Assembly (NCBI RefSeq): GCF_002865645.1
Contig: NW_020194554.1
Span: 1,302,001 to 1,366,000 of the forward strand
Length of the DNA: 64,000 nt
Reading direction: 5' to 3'
DNA from: Hyaloscypha bicolor E
Taxonomy: Eukaryota; Ascomycota; Leotiomycetes; Helotiales; Hyaloscyphaceae
Shown here: positions 11,093 to 23,712 of the stretch, one piece after another
How the letters are laid out: the number at the start of each line of letters is the position of its first letter
Position numbering within the stretch: position 1 is the stretch's first letter
Notes under the pieces: model-generated
What the model saw: the letters and a program-made list of their open reading frames with translations, nothing else
Told to the model about the DNA's origin: nothing
The model's database searches: none
Position numbers and translations under genes: made by a program

Positions 11093-13009
11093 GTGCTTGA
11101 AGGCGAAAGACAGTGTGTGTAGGTCGGAAGGGCTGGGAAGAAAAGTCGAGTGACTCATGAATAAAGGTTGACTCCATCGGCTTGATATTTGCTCTTCGTG
11201 TGCCGGAAACCGACCGGTCGCCCTTCCCTAGTTATCTAAATCGAAATATATTCTGATTTTTTTCGAGAATATCCAAAAGTGATTTGTGGCGTTTGCCAAA
11301 GTCTAATAAAAAGGAATTGGACTCGCAGACTACGTCTGAGGCAGAGTCCTGGGAAATGGACTTTAATCCTGAGTGGAAGTGTGTTAGCAATGTTTATTGG
11401 AAATGATGGGAAAGCATTTCAAGATTGATATATGATTCCCGGACGATGTCGGTCTGATGGATCATGGGGTTCACATCGGTAAAATAGTTTCTTCATATCA
11501 TTCTTGGGACTCAGAATCAGGAACGGAGCATCTTACAATTGCAAAATATCTTGTCAAGTCAGAGGCAGTTTCTCGGGATTTATAGTATCAGTGTTCATTC
11601 AAAGTCTTTATATACACTGCAGTCAATATACAGGCTTGAAATCGAACGTTTAACATCCTGAATTCATTGAGCAATTCATCTGGTCTCATTATGAGTCGAG
11701 GTCAACATGGCAAGAATCATCTTTGATCGCTATGCCTCTCACTCCACTGTGAGATGTGTAGCACTCGCATCAGACTTGATACGATCCAGAAATCTTCGAC
11801 GCTAGTATTTGAAGATCACTCAGGACAGATTCATGGTAGTGACCAACAATACAGAGATTGAGTCATTTGGTGTCGCTCGAGCCTCGATAGTCTTCTTGTG
11901 ATAGAAACACAGCTTTATCGTGTGCTTGTTCATGTACCCTAGATGTTGCAAATATTCACGCATCTCGACGGAATTTAACAGCGGTACATAGGATCCCCAA
12001 TTCCGCTTTCCCCTTTTTTTCATTGCGTCACGTGATGTGTATGTTGCTCTTAAATTCGTACACCTCTTTCGTGAACCTTCCTCACATTATTGCCAATTCC
12101 TTTTGCAGGCCCCGTTTACTAAACCGTGCGTCACAGGATGCTGTGACTTCTGAAGGCGGCAGTGTCATGCTTGCGGTGGCAAATGGAAGGAGAGAAAGTG
12201 TGTGGTTGTGAGAGGTGTTTAAACATGCACATCAAGTTAGAGCAGTGGAGAATGTGAAGTCCCTGCATATTTTGATAATGTGTTTGGGGAAGTTATCACC
12301 TATGTAGCGAATTTTAACGAGGTTGGGGGTATTTACTACGCAGCCCTCCTATTCAAAGTACTCGCTTAGTGAGAATTCAGGGGCAAAGCATCAGTAAATT
12401 AGATAATCGGACAATAGGTATCAGGACTCCGAACATGCATACATTTGACATGGGTACCTTTCGCCTTCTTTGCATCGTATTACCAACAAGTTATAATCTC
12501 TTTCAGAGTGGGTTGTCAGTCGGCACCCAAGGATTTGAAGGATGACTGTGATGTACCTACGGAGCGCCACTCAGAAACGATAAATCAACGTCTACTAGTC
12601 ACTACCGACGTTGTTCTCCTCTTTCGGCCATTCAGCCCCACTGAAGCACCTACGAGACTATTCACCACATGTAATTCGGGATTGAAACTCGTCCTAAATC
12701 AATGTCCTTCGAATTTTACTGCTTGTTGCTGACGCCAGACCTCCCGAACATACGCCTCCGACGCGTACAGAGCCTGAGGAGACTACGAGATTATTGCCCT
12801 GCACCTGGAGCTCGTCCAGTGGAGACTTGGAACGAGCTGAATTATTTATTAGATCATTGTGCGCCGGTGGCAGGGTAAGAAAGTATGCTGACACGAAGGG
12901 GGTGGAGGAATTCCTTCAAGGAGTTGCGGAGAGCTCGATCAAGGTATCTAATTTTTTGGGGCCGGTTTTTGGATTGGTTCTAATTTGAAGATCTTCACAT
13001 GAAGCCGAA
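11093..13009. other. 1.9 kb gene-poor gap
   Basis: No supported gene. Open frames are short on both strands and none resembles a known family. The last 50-300 bases before 13010 may hold unrecognisable remains of the N-terminal part of the P450 pseudogene that follows. No tandem repeats or terminal inverted repeats were seen. Confidence 0.45.
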
Positions 13010-14409
13010 CATAAATGCTGCCGTATGCAGATTGATTCCAAAGGCGGTGGTACTCGGCTATTGAGCTCTGAGCAAAATTGCTTCATTTTGAGAGATATCA
13101 AGTCGCAGACAGGGTACCTTTGATTATCACATCTCGGCAATGATTTCACGAATCCCAAAAGACGGATCTACAGTCGACCTGCAGGCCCTCTTCATGTTGA
13201 CCATTGACAATGCAACTGAGTTTCGCTTTGGGACGAGCACTGCTGTTTTAGGTGGTATAGCCAACGAACGAGGCAATCAATTTTCAGAGAGGTTTGGTTA
13301 CGCAACAGAGACGATCGGCTTTAAAAACCGACTTGGAAAATTGACAGACTTCTTCCCGGACAAGAAATTCAAGGCAGCACGGCATTCATCCAAGACCATG
13401 TGCACTCTTATGTCCAGAAAGCTGTTGTTTTACGCAAGAATGCCTTGACATCTGGAAAGCTAGGAGAAGAAGGCTCCTCGCGATATGTCTTGGAACAGCT
13501 TGCCAAGACTGGATGCAGTGAGAGGAAAATCCAGGGCGAGCTTTTGAACATTTTCCTTGCAGGCAGGGACACGACAGCCAGCTTGCTGAGTTATTTGTTT
13601 TATTATCTACCTTGCAGACCAGATGTCTTTACCAAACTCAGGATGAGGTCGTGACTCTTGGAACAGATCGACCGACGTTTGAACAGATCAAAGGCTTGAA
13701 GTATCCTCAATACTATAAGAATATTCCATCAATCCCTCCCAGCCTCGTCCTCCCCCGATTAATTGCGTATGGTCACCCATTACGGACGACTATTTTCTTA
13801 TTTCAAGACAAAAGCTAATGGTATGGTTTTATGTAAAATGAAAGAAAGTTGTTAACGCCTTTGGCGTTTCTGATCATGCCTAATCCTCAAAGCACCGCGA
13901 TTGCACCCTGTTGTCCCAAGCAATGGCCGTACCGTAATTATCGACACCACCCTCCCGCTTGGTGGTGGTCCGGACCGCAAACGTTCAATCTTCATCAAAG
14001 CTGGTCAACAAGTGAACTACCAAGTGTATGTGATGCATCGACGAATAGATTTATATGGAGAGGATGCTCTGGAATTTAAGCCCCAGAGGTGGGAGAAATT
14101 AAGGCCCAGATAATTCCCAGCTTTAGAGTACTCGATCAGGGGGTTGTTGACTTGTTCTAGCTGGCAGTATCTTCCATTCAACGGTGCTCCACGAATTTGG
14201 TAAACAGCTTTGATGGTCACAATGTACTGTACCTCGCTAACGTAATAGCATTGGACAACAGTTTGCTCTTACATTAAGCGCCCTTCACGACTTTCCGAAT
14301 CCTTCAGTCTTCAAGGGATCGAATCAAGAGATGATTCGCCTCTGAAGAACTCACGACTTTGACCGCGGCAGTAAGGGGAGGAGTTCACATTGGGATGATA
14401 CCTGTTTGA
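13010..14409 (+). pseudogene. Decayed cytochrome P450, CYP52-like (alkane/fatty-acid hydroxylase type)
   Basis: Recognisable P450 blocks occur in order but in different frames. They are IPKDGSTVDLQALF with the following TEFRFGTS (from 13140), HVHSYVQKAVVLRKNA (from ~13394), the I-helix FLAGRDTTASLL (~13553-13590), DEVVTLGTDRPTFEQIKGLKY (~13643), and RLHPVVPSNGRTVI through GEDALEFKPQRWEKLRP (~13897-14108). Then come [20 protein letters not shown], with the haem cysteine split by a 49-nt intron (14200..14248), and a C-terminal TAAVRGGVHIGMIPV ending in TGA at 14409. Frameshifts near 13385 and 13640, an extra ~170 bases after 13715, an in-frame stop and a ~50-base insertion near 14110 break it. 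The N-terminal third is missing or unrecognisable. Family assignment rests on remembered CYP52 motifs. Confidence 0.85.
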
Positions 14410-15189
14410 ATGGGGCGCTTTTATTAGAGAAAAATGTCTTGCAAATGACGGGTTGAAGTGATGACTCGGTGGCTGGTCTCATCCACTTGAATGGAAGACT
14501 TTTGTATTCAGAAACGTACTTGTTGTCTTGGGGGCGTGGGTGAAGAATTCCTGCGCAAGCTTGCGAAATAAACTCTCAAAATGACACAATATAGTTCTTT
14601 TCCTCCTTGCAATATATATTATACCCGAAGTGACTCCAATGCTAGCTAAGAATTCCCGGAATAGAATAGTCGCTATTGGTAGGTCATTGGAATGTCTCTC
14701 GCCCTTCGGAAGACTTGGAGAATAAATCCCGAGGCGATCAAAGCATCCGGCTTCCCGTCCGAAGATCTTTCTCTGCCGAAAATAGCACCCTTCCCCACAG
14801 GGCCCCCAATAAGCAGGCTGCAAATAAGCCTTACTGGACGAGCCCTGCGTGCGCCTTCCCGGATGATGCAGTCCCGACCGACAAGCAGTTGTGGGGCCAG
14901 CACCAGCCTGGTTCTGGGCAATCTACAGTACAGCGTCATTACGGTAGTGGCAGAATCATCCAAGGCGTTTCGAGGTGGACAACACAACAGCACCCACATC
15001 AACACCACGCGCCCAGCTAGCAATGAACACTCTGGCCTCACTGTCCCTACTGCCATAAGAGCCTCTTTGCGCTTTCCGGCTTGACCTCTATTGCGCCTGG
15101 GAGAGTCGACACGTTGCTTAACGGGCGGAGAGCTAACCCGGGCCCTGGAATTTCCCCAAAAAACCACGCCTGCAAACAATATCTCCAGT
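14410..15189. other. Intergenic, GC-rich; overlapping chance frames
   Basis: Between the P450 remnant and the MFS gene. From about 14670 to 15090 several frames on both strands stay open at once (up to 234 codons on the minus strand), which reflects GC-rich composition and not coding. None has family similarity. The end should contain the MFS promoter and leader. Confidence 0.45.
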
Positions 15190-16835
15190 ATGGCGGCTTC
15201 CGTGGATCCTGCGACTAGGAAGAGGGTACTGAGGGTCGTATTCATATCTCTGCTGCTAGATCTGGTATGTTGGATGCCGCAAAAGTCCCGCTGTCTGATC
15301 TGACGATTCTCTCTACCTGTCCTCTCAACTTGCGCCTGTGGATTTCCTGGCTGACAATTGCAATAGGTCAGCTTCACCTTTATTCTGCCATTGTTTCCAT
15401 CTTTGCTTTCCTACTATCGAGAGCAAGTCATCCCCCTCGGGTCAAAGAATTTGTGCTGATTGTGGAGTAGTCTTGAAGCGCCGGCTCAATTCAGCTCTGC
15501 GAATGGGTCCCCATCGATACTTGCACGCATCCTCACGTACCTCAATGCCTACAAAGCCTCCTTTGCCAGACCAATCGACTCAAGATATGACATAGTCCTC
15601 CTTGGCGGAGCTTTGGGAAGCCTGTTCTCGTAAGTGCGCTTGATAGTACGTCTAAGGATGGAGGTATTGAACTGCATAGAATTCTCCAGGCCCTCGCCTC
15701 TCCCATCATTGGGACAATGTCCGACCGATACGGCCGTCGAACCGCTCTGCTCACCAGCATGGCTGGCAACATCCTCAGCGTCCTCCTCTGGGTCTGCGCG
15801 ACTGACTTCCGAACCTTCCTCCTCTCCCGAATCGTGGGCGGTCTTTCGGAAGGCAATGTCCAGCTTGCCATTGCAATTGCTACAGATATATCCGACGAGA
15901 AGCAACGGAGTTCTACAATGGCGCTTGTGGGGATATGCTTCAGTATAAGCTTCACATTTGGTCCGGCTTTAGGAGCATGGTTGAGCACGATCAACTCCGT
16001 GAAGGCCAATCCATTTGCGACTGCAGCTGGATTTTCTCTGTTCCTGATCGTGACGGAGACGATATACCTCTATTTGTGTCTGCCGGAGACTCTCCCGAGC
16101 AAGGTGGCTTCCGCAAAGCTCAATGGAGCACCTGCTGCGACAAACGGCCTTACGAAACCGACAACAAGATCTGCCACGAACGCCACACAAGTAGAGCTCG
16201 TATCCTCAGAAACGCCTCATGTTGGAGGGAAAACCGTCAGAAGAACAAACTCGCACTTCCTTCTGAACTTCACCCACCTGGCATTCATTCTGTTTTTCTC
16301 GGGCATGGAGTTCTCTCTTCCATTCATGACCTATGATCTTTTCGGATACACTTCCGCAAAGAATGGTCGTCTTCTTGGATATATGGGTTTAGTGGCATCT
16401 CTCCTCCAAGGGGGCGTAACAAGGAGACTCTCTCCACTCCTTTCCGTCCGCGTTGGTGTTGTGTCATGTCTCCTTGCTCTCCTGCTCCTTGCTCGAATCA
16501 ACACCATTGGCGGACTGTACGCAGCTACAACTTTACTAGCAGTCACAACAGCAACGGTAGTCACCGGACTAAACGCCTTGAGCAGCTTCGAAGCAGGCGA
16601 GAACGAGCGGGGTGGAAAACTTGGAAATTTGAGGAGTTGGGGGCAACTGGGCAGAGGTGTTGGCCCGCTACTTTTCACGAGCGTTTACTGGTGGGCTGGG
16701 AGAGAGGTTGCGTATACGATTGGTGGGATGGGTGTTTTGGCTGTGAGCATGATTGCTTTCTTTGGGTTAAAAACGCCGTTAGGCACGGAAGGGAAAAGGG
16801 TTAAGGATGTGAAGGTCGATGCTGGAGAATTGTAA
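15190..16835 (+). CDS. Major facilitator superfamily transporter (MFSD10/tetracycline-exporter-like)
   Basis: Four exons, join(15190..15264, 15367..15440, 15495..15629, 15680..16835), giving 479 aa with about 12 membrane segments. Exon 1 encodes MAASVDPATRKR and the start of TM1 (FISLLLDLVSFTFILPLFP, completed across the splice). The loop 2-3 MFS signature is present as GTMSDRYGRRTALL, followed by LSRIVGGLSEGNVQ. A Ser/Thr-rich central loop (TNGLTKPTTRSATN) precedes the second half, and the second half of the fold includes GRLLGYMGLVASLLQGGV. The gene resembles animal MFSD10 (TETRAN) and bacterial TetA-type antiporters; the substrate is unknown. The donor of intron 2 is uncertain: GTCAAA at 15441 or GTGCTG 13 bases later both keep frame. 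Confidence 0.88.
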
Positions 16836-17408
16836 CTATGCTATTATGGGCTGGGCTGGGATGTTTTATTTGGCAATAGGTTCCTTGGATAGGAGGCGCG
16901 GTGGGGATGGTAAAGAGTTATATGTGGCCCATGCACTGTATATTGAAGAGGAAGGAGGAATGACAAGTTATGATTCCAGAACATCCTCCTCGATCTTGAG
17001 AGATTGTGGCTCATCAAACCCGGAATCTTGTTTTCGGCAGATACGAAAAAAGGCAAAGTCGAAGAATTGAGCAGCTATGAATGAATGTTTAACGACTACT
17101 TGACGTCCTCGATTGTGACCCATATTATTTTGTGGCGGCCTAATAGCTCGTCAGGATCTCTAAGTCAACACAGTGAGAAGTAGATGCTTAACAAGCCACC
17201 TCCGCGTGGACCAATGCCTAATCCCAGTTGTCAAGTTCTGGTGTTTATCAAGGACATTCTCCTACTGTTTGAAACAAAGGAAGGGTATTCAATTTCTACA
17301 TCTGTGGCCCTAAGATACAAATTTAGATCTGGTTCCGTTGTCCGCCGAAATCATCTGAAGCACCCATCTCAACGCGGCCATCCACTGTCCCGACATCATT
17401 GCTCAAGT
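16836..17408. other. Convergent intergenic region
   Basis: About 570 bases between the 3' ends of the MFS transporter and ISN1 genes. It should hold both 3' UTRs. No gene or repeat was recognised. Confidence 0.5.
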
Positions 17409-19170
17409 TCAAGCACGGGGCATAGGATGTTTTTCAAACAACCTATCAACCCTTGCCAACAAGTCCGTCTCCAACCCATCTCCCTCCTCTTTTACCGCGC
17501 CTTCCTTTCCCTTTTCCATCATCCCCTTAAGTTCATCCAACAACTCCACCGTCTCAGCCGGATTTGCAATCCAAGCCGTGGTTCCCACAACCCTCGCCTT
17601 AAAATCATTACTCCCTGCGCTCAAAAACTGGTCCCCAACATGCAAAGTCCTCTCCCCTCTGATACTCTCGCCATCCCCGTTCAACCCCGCCGCACCGAAA
17701 TAATTCTGACAAACAAGCACACCCCAGCTCTTATCTCCAATATCGACAAACACATCGTTCCCTCCATTGAAAGCACAAAATGGCAATTTCTTGCCCACCT
17801 CGCTCATCTCGAGTTTCTTTTGGACAACAAGAACTGTTTCTTCGAGGGATTCGCGGGGAAATTTGCTGCCTGGTACTGAGGGGATGATTCCGACGGCTCG
17901 TTCCTTACGCAGGATTGTTGCGGGGAGGGAGAGGTTGGTTACGCATTCGCGGAGGGACGACTCCGCGAGGTCGAGGAGTGCGGTGATGGTTGGCTGGGTC
18001 CAGGAGGACATACTGGGGAGAATCCAGCTTCTACGTGAGAGATGGGAGAGTAGAAATGGGGAGTCAGGAGAGTAAGTGAAGAGAAAGTTAGATTCACCGC
18101 CTAAAGATAGAGGATTAGTTCCAGCTTCTTTTGTCTATATTAAAATGAATGAGAGAACTTACCCATGATGACAAGATTTTGCCTTTGTGCGGGAGTGAGA
18201 ATGTCGGAAGCCTTGATGGCTTCAAGTAAGCCGTGCAATCGTTCATAGTAACGCTCTGCTTTGGTATAGCCAGCTGCTGTCACAATCCCGATTTTGGTGT
18301 TACGGCTCATGAGATCTGGAAATGTTTTGGTCAGTAGTGAGAACTGAATGGAGTGGAGTCTCGTGGATTCACTAACAAATAATCCTGTCTATCACAGGAT
18401 TGATTGGTTCCAGGCTTTTCCCATCGTCATAGCTGAGAGAGGTCAGCTTCAGGCTTCGACGACTCTGGAACAGTGACTCACAGAGTCACATCACCATCGA
18501 AAGTAGCAAGATCCAGAGGACCGACAGAAGTCACTCCCATAAGCTGTGCCGTGTTCAGGATTAGACGAATGTCATTGAACGAGGGCGGCACAAAGCGTCT
18601 CGATGAGATGAATCTCTTCCTATCCTGATACCTGAACGCATCCGTAAGAGGCAGTCTTGTGAAGAATGTCCCAATGCTGGGAACCAGAAGCTTCAGTTTC
18701 GACTGGCCATCAGTTCCAACCTTCTGGTGTTCGACTGTGGCCAACATCAGGGAATTGCCTTTGAAATTGGACAGGGCATGAAACTCACTGTGGTCATCAA
18801 TCATATGCTCAACATCCGACATAATCTCAGCGTATCTCCGATGAGCCTCTGCGGCCATTTGGGCCACACTACTGCTCCTCGTCTCGAAGACTCCAGTCGG
18901 CTGGGAATACAGCACGAAAGGTACCGCCAGCAGCCCTTTGATCCATTCTGGGGACTGTCAGCCGTGAATCGTCAATTTTGACCCCGCTCATGACTCGAAC
19001 TCAACCCAGAATGAAAGTTCTCAATTGATGCTTTGATTTAGAGAATCAGGGTTTGATACCTATAAACTGATCTCTCCGATGAGTCTTGAGCGCATCTGTT
19101 CTCATCAGCATTGAACCTCAACGGAATAGTGGGAAGGAAGCTCACACTCAACACGATACCTCGTCGTCAT
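17409..19170 (-). CDS. ISN1: IMP-specific 5'-nucleotidase Isn1
   Basis: Six exons, complement(17409..18100, 18163..18315, 18377..18432, 18482..18947, 19060..19095, 19146..19170), giving 475 aa. The first two coding exons are only 25 and 36 nt; together they rebuild the family start MTTRYRVEYALKTHRRDQFIEW. HAD-type catalytic motif I is FDGDVTLYDDG (Asp171, Asp173, Thr175). Other family blocks are PSIGTFFTRLPL, PSFNDIRLILNTAQ, KIGIVTAAGYTKAERYYERL, IMGGESNFLF, FCAFNGGNDVFVD and ETLHVGDQF-like RTLHVGDQFLSAGSNDF. In yeast Isn1 dephosphorylates IMP to inosine in the cytosol, and IMP-nucleotidase activity depends on Mg. All five splice junctions preserve frame and family sequence, so the model is strong. 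Confidence 0.95.
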
Positions 19171-19809
19171 CCTTTCCACCAAGCTTTGATCCTTCCTCTG
19201 CTACTTTGTACAGAATACATCCGCCTTTACGGGATGTAGACGGACACTCTATCAGCTGGACATATGTACAACACAAACTCGGGATAATTATGTGTGACGA
19301 AGCGGGGTTGTTGATGGAGGAAGGACGTCGTGGCTGACTGGCTCACCGCCAAGCTCCTGCCGATCGATCACGAGCCCAGTTTCGGGACCAGAAGACTGGT
19401 GTACTGTAATTACAGATTATTCATCTTGAGATTTTTGTACATTCCGAATACACGCATAGCTCATATGTAATCGTTCTGTTCATTTATTCTTCCCTCTTGA
19501 GATACTTTTTGCAGCTTGAGCTCCTGCTGGACGATGGGTTCTGGAGATGGGATTGAAAATAAAGAGGTCACCTTTGAAAATTAAAGAGAATAATGCATTC
19601 AGAATTTACGCATAATAATTCTCATATACCTCTTCTGATTATTTGTTCATTCTTCTCGCCGTGTCTTCTCTCGCCTGTTCTCAACATAAATAATTCTCGA
19701 TCTCGCTCCCATCCACTGTTCTTCAACACTTGCCTACAACCTCACAACACTTGCAACCACAACCACTTTCCAAATTGAATCCAACACAATAAAAGACAAC
19801 ACCACCCAG
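19171..19809. other. Divergent intergenic region
   Basis: Between the ISN1 start and the O-methyltransferase remnant. It is pyrimidine/AC-rich from about 19620 to 19800. The frame of the methyltransferase is open back to a TAA near 19690 but contains no ATG in that stretch. It should hold the ISN1 promoter. Confidence 0.45.
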
Positions 19810-21046
19810 CTATATCCGAACGAGCAAGTCAGTGCTGCGGTAGGAGACTATGCATTCAAGCGCTCGACACAGCTACGGCCCAACAATGTCCAACAGCTCA
19901 TGGGACATTCTACTGGCAATTCCCAAAAGCTGCTGGAATATTCTACTCCCGCAAGTACGCTGACTCCGATTTCTTGGGAACGGCTGCCTCGGTGCATCGC
20001 CGATCTTCATGCATGGGGAGTTGCGAATCATGAGAAGTCCAATTACATGATATCACGCTTGCAGGCTCAATTACATATCTGGATGATCAAGACTCTTGGA
20101 ACTAAGAGGAGTTAGTTTCATTTGAGAGCGTTCTATACTATTTTAACTTCAATTCTACCAAGTGAAAAGCGTACAATTCACCCCCCTTGCCAACAGCTCT
20201 CTTACTTACTGCTTGTTTTCATTGCTAACTCAAATTCTAGTCCTCGAAATCGGCACCTCCATCGGCTACTCGACCCTGTGCCGGGCCCACGCGGTCGGTC
20301 CCTCAGGACACGTCACAACCCTCAAATATTCACCCGAGTACACCTCATTAGCTAAGAAAGAGTTCGAGAAGAATGGAGTCAAAAACGTCCAAGTTATTGT
20401 TGGGGATGCCGAAAGGTTGGTATGTTTAGCCCTGTCCCATGCGACAACATCCACCAGTTCCTTCTCAGATCAGCAGAAACCATTGCCCAGACGTCTGCTT
20501 TGCTGTTCCGTCGATTCATGTCACATTCGAAATCTGTTACCTTCGATTATACCCAGAGTTCTCGAACGTTTGAAGATCACCTCCTCTCAATCTCCAACGT
20601 TTACCAAGGACATTGAAATTAGTGCCGCTTTTTCGTCCCCCACGGGCAGACCAGAACTGACACAAGACCACAGATTAAAGACCCTAGCCACGTCCTTAGA
20701 TGAACCATTCGACCTAATCTTCATCGACGCAGACAAGGCATCCTACCCCACCCACCCCACCCACCCCTCTCTCATCCTCTCCCTCTCAGGCCCCTCTGGA
20801 GCCACAACCCGTCTCCTGCGTCCCGGTGGCATCATCGTAGCAGACAACATTCTCCGCAGTGGCCTCGTTGCGGATCACTCGCCGACAAATCCGTGGGCTG
20901 TCAAGATGAAGGAGAACCCAGCATAGAAAGAGAGTGACTTAACTGTTTTGGACGAGTTCAACGAGGCGTGGGTGGGGAGTGAGAGGATCGAGACGTTCTT
21001 GATGCTCATGTTTGATGGGTTGATCTGTGGACGGTTGCTTGATTGA
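19810..21046 (+). pseudogene. O-methyltransferase (catechol-O-MT-like family), truncated by an in-frame stop
   Basis: Exon 1 reads LYPNEQVSAAVGDYAFKRST, then after a ~40-residue unfamiliar stretch DLHAWGVANHEKSNYMISRLQAQ up to 20110. A GTTAGT intron (20111..20240) joins ILEIGTSIGYSTL (the SAM-binding motif) and GHVTTLKYSPEY. GDAERL at 20419 is followed by a 261-nt segment (20420..20680) that starts GTATGT, ends AAG, keeps frame and has no family similarity. Then come DEPFDLIFIDADKASYPT, RLLRPGGIIVADN and a TAG at 20924-20926. The normal family C-terminus (VLDEFNEAWVGSERIETFL...FDG) continues in the same frame to TGA at 21046. No ATG suits the N-terminus. Most likely a recent pseudogene; a shortened working enzyme is less likely because about 40 C-terminal residues would be lost. 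Confidence 0.7.
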
Positions 21047-21238
21047 ATCATTTGGGTGGGAGGGGGTGAGAATTACCACATCAGGGCACAAGAAAATTGC
21101 TAGGAGGTCAATATGGGAGATTCGTGCCTAATTTTCACTACCCAGCCGCCGCACGCGTAGGCCAAACGTCGATGTGTTCAGGACACTCGTCATAATTTCC
21201 AATGCAAGCTCCTAACCCTGTCCCATCCGATGCCACTC

Positions 21239-23712
21239 TCAAATCAAGCCCCTCTTATTATCCTTCGCCTTCCAACCCAGGAGGGGGCTTTCCGGCCTCG
21301 GAACCTCGGGTCTGCCACTCAAAACATCAACAACATCCTTCAGTCCCAACCAGAACTCATTCTTCGGTCTCCGATTCGGCCAGTCTGTCTCCTTTTCCTC
21401 TACATCCTTCATAGGGGTGAACACAACACTCGCACCCTTAATGCCAATCACCGTGGAGCTCATTGGATCCCCAAGAATCGTTGAATCCGCCCTGTCTTCA
21501 TATTTCTCAAGGTGTTCGATGCACTTGATTGCGAGGCGAACAGCGCGTGTGCGATCCATGGGGGAGGGAGTTCCGCCTTGTTGGACGTGGCCTGGGAGGG
21601 CGTCACGAGTCTCAAAGCGATTTTGGGCTTCTTGGCGAATCATGTCTGCGATCAACTTCGCATGATAAACGGGTGACGCCTTTTCGTTGATGAGAATTAA
21701 TCGACCAGCTCGAGACTGTCCCGAATCCTCTCTGAAGACTTTCTTCAAGTGCTTGATATCTGCCGCGAGCATGTCGATGCTAATTCCTTCTTCAGGGGTG
21801 TAGACTGCTACGGCACCAACAGCAAGACCGGCAAGAGTGGCAACGTAGCCGGACCGGCCGCCTTGGGTTTCAATTACGAAGACGCGGCGGCGGGAAGCCG
21901 ATGCAGATTGCTTGATTGTGTCGCAGTAGCGGACGAGTTCGTTCAGGCAGGTGTCGGAGCCGAGGGAATATTCGGTGCCAGGGACGTTGTTGGAGATAGT
22001 TGCAGGGAGGAGAGTCATGGGGATACAAAGGGAAGAGTACTTCTCTTGTGCTTTGCGGAGTTGAGAAAGAGCATGAAAAGCTTCGAAGCCGCCAATAAGG
22101 AAGAGGCCATCGAAGTTGTATTGTTTGAAAAGAGCTGCAACGGTATCCATGCCGGATTCAGATGGAAGCTCGCGGTTCATGCCGATTTCTGAACCTCCTT
22201 TGCTGGCCCAGTTGTCCACTTCGAGCCAATCAAATTCACGGACTGCTCCCAGCGGCTTGTCATCGTGATGACGGACGAAACCGGCAAAACCATTGTGAAT
22301 GGCAATGGGGGTGTGTCCTCGAGTAAGACAGTATGCTACTGCTGCTCGAGTTGCCGCATTAACACCGCCGGCTGGAGCACCAACGTGGACGATAGCAATT
22401 CGCATGTGCTGTATAGTATAAGCATCAATGAGGGAGAACGTGGAAGAGGCCTTACTTTTTGAGGAGGGAGTCGCATGGCATCATTGAGGTCAGTTGTAGT
22501 TGTTGTCATATACGACTCGTAGATATCTGAAAACTCGGTGTCGCGTAAGCTCATAGCTCTATCAAATTCGTGGGCCTCGATTGCCTTGGCCACCTCCTTG
22601 GTATCCAGAACGGCTTGAACCAGTGGCTTCCTACAGATCTTGTTCTCGGTGATGGCGATGAAAGGTGTAGGCGTTTCTGGTGTGGCTTCCAACACGGCCT
22701 TGACTGCCTCGACACCTTGTAAAGTGGCGAGGTACCGGTCGTAAGCACATGCTACTCCACCTCGTTGAACATGACCAAGAGTCGTGATACGAGTATCCAG
22801 CGCGAGTCCACTTTTGTCTGCGAGGAGGTCTTTGATCATATCTGGTGAGATCTTGTTTCCGTCTTGGTCATGGGCACCCTCGGCAACAATGACAATTGTC
22901 TTTCTCTTCCCAATTTGTCGGTGCTATGATCTTGTTAGTTGTGTCTCAACCAATCAGTCTATGGGACTTACTCGAGCCACAATCTTGCACATCTCCTCCC
23001 TCCAATTTCCAGCTCGCGGCTTCTCTGGGATGAAGACGAAATCGGCACCAGTTGCAACTCCAGCCATAAGTGCCAACCATCCACAATGTCTGCCCATGAC
23101 CTCGATAACGAAAGCCCTGGAATGTGATGATGCCGTAGCCTCGATGTAGTCGACCATCTCGCAAATTCTGCTCAATGCCGAATAACAGCCAATTGTAGCA
23201 TCTGTGCCCGACATATCGTTATCAATCGAGCCAACCAGACCAACAATGTTGAGATGCTTAAAAGGTTCGACCTGCTCAGCTGTCAATTCCTTCTTCTCAA
23301 CCAACTCGTCAATCAAGCCCGGCCATTCAGCACGGAACTTGTCAGCACCAGTCAACGAACCATCTCCTCCGCAGATAATCAGAGCATCAATGCCGTTCAA
23401 TACCATATTCTTCGCAGCTTTCAATCTTCCAGGACGTTCGTAGAAGGCCATACATCGTGCTGTGCCAATCAATGTGCCACCTTCAGAGAGCCATCCTCGC
23501 ACATCGGACCATTCGAATTTGCGTATGAAGTTTTGACCCTGCACAAGGCCCTCGTAGCCCTCGTACACACAATATGCCTCGCACCCTTTCTCGATTGCCA
23601 TGCGCACAACGGCTCTGATTGCACCATTCATGCCAGGAGAGTCACCACCACTGGTCATCATAGCGATACGGCGCTTCCGGCCATCGAGGGGAGGGGGCGG
23701 GGCGCGGGCCAT
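21239..23712 (-). CDS. pfkA: ATP-dependent 6-phosphofructokinase
   Basis: Three exons, complement(21239..22408, 22456..22923, 22972..23712), giving 792 aa, the usual size of a fungal PFK subunit built from two fused PFK domains. The N half is catalytic: [11 protein letters not shown] (ATP), [22 protein letters not shown] with the catalytic Asp, and [14 protein letters not shown]. The C half keeps the fold ([56 protein letters not shown]) but with changed catalytic residues, consistent with an allosteric fructose-2,6-bisphosphate role. It phosphorylates fructose 6-phosphate in cytosolic glycolysis. The start at 23712 ([15 protein letters not shown]) is the first ATG in frame. The frame continues upstream without ATG through an Arg/Ala-rich repeat. 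Confidence 0.97.

Noticed and set aside
14673..15377. Minus-strand open frame of 234 codons and overlapping plus frames upstream of the MFS gene
   Set aside because: Several frames are open at once in GC-rich DNA, the translations match no family, and the minus frame overlaps the well-supported first exon of the transporter.
15190..19170. Possible secondary-metabolite cluster (P450, MFS transporter, O-methyltransferase within 8 kb)
   Set aside because: The P450 and methyltransferase are decayed, no polyketide synthase, NRPS or terpene synthase lies nearby, and a purine-metabolism housekeeping gene sits in between.
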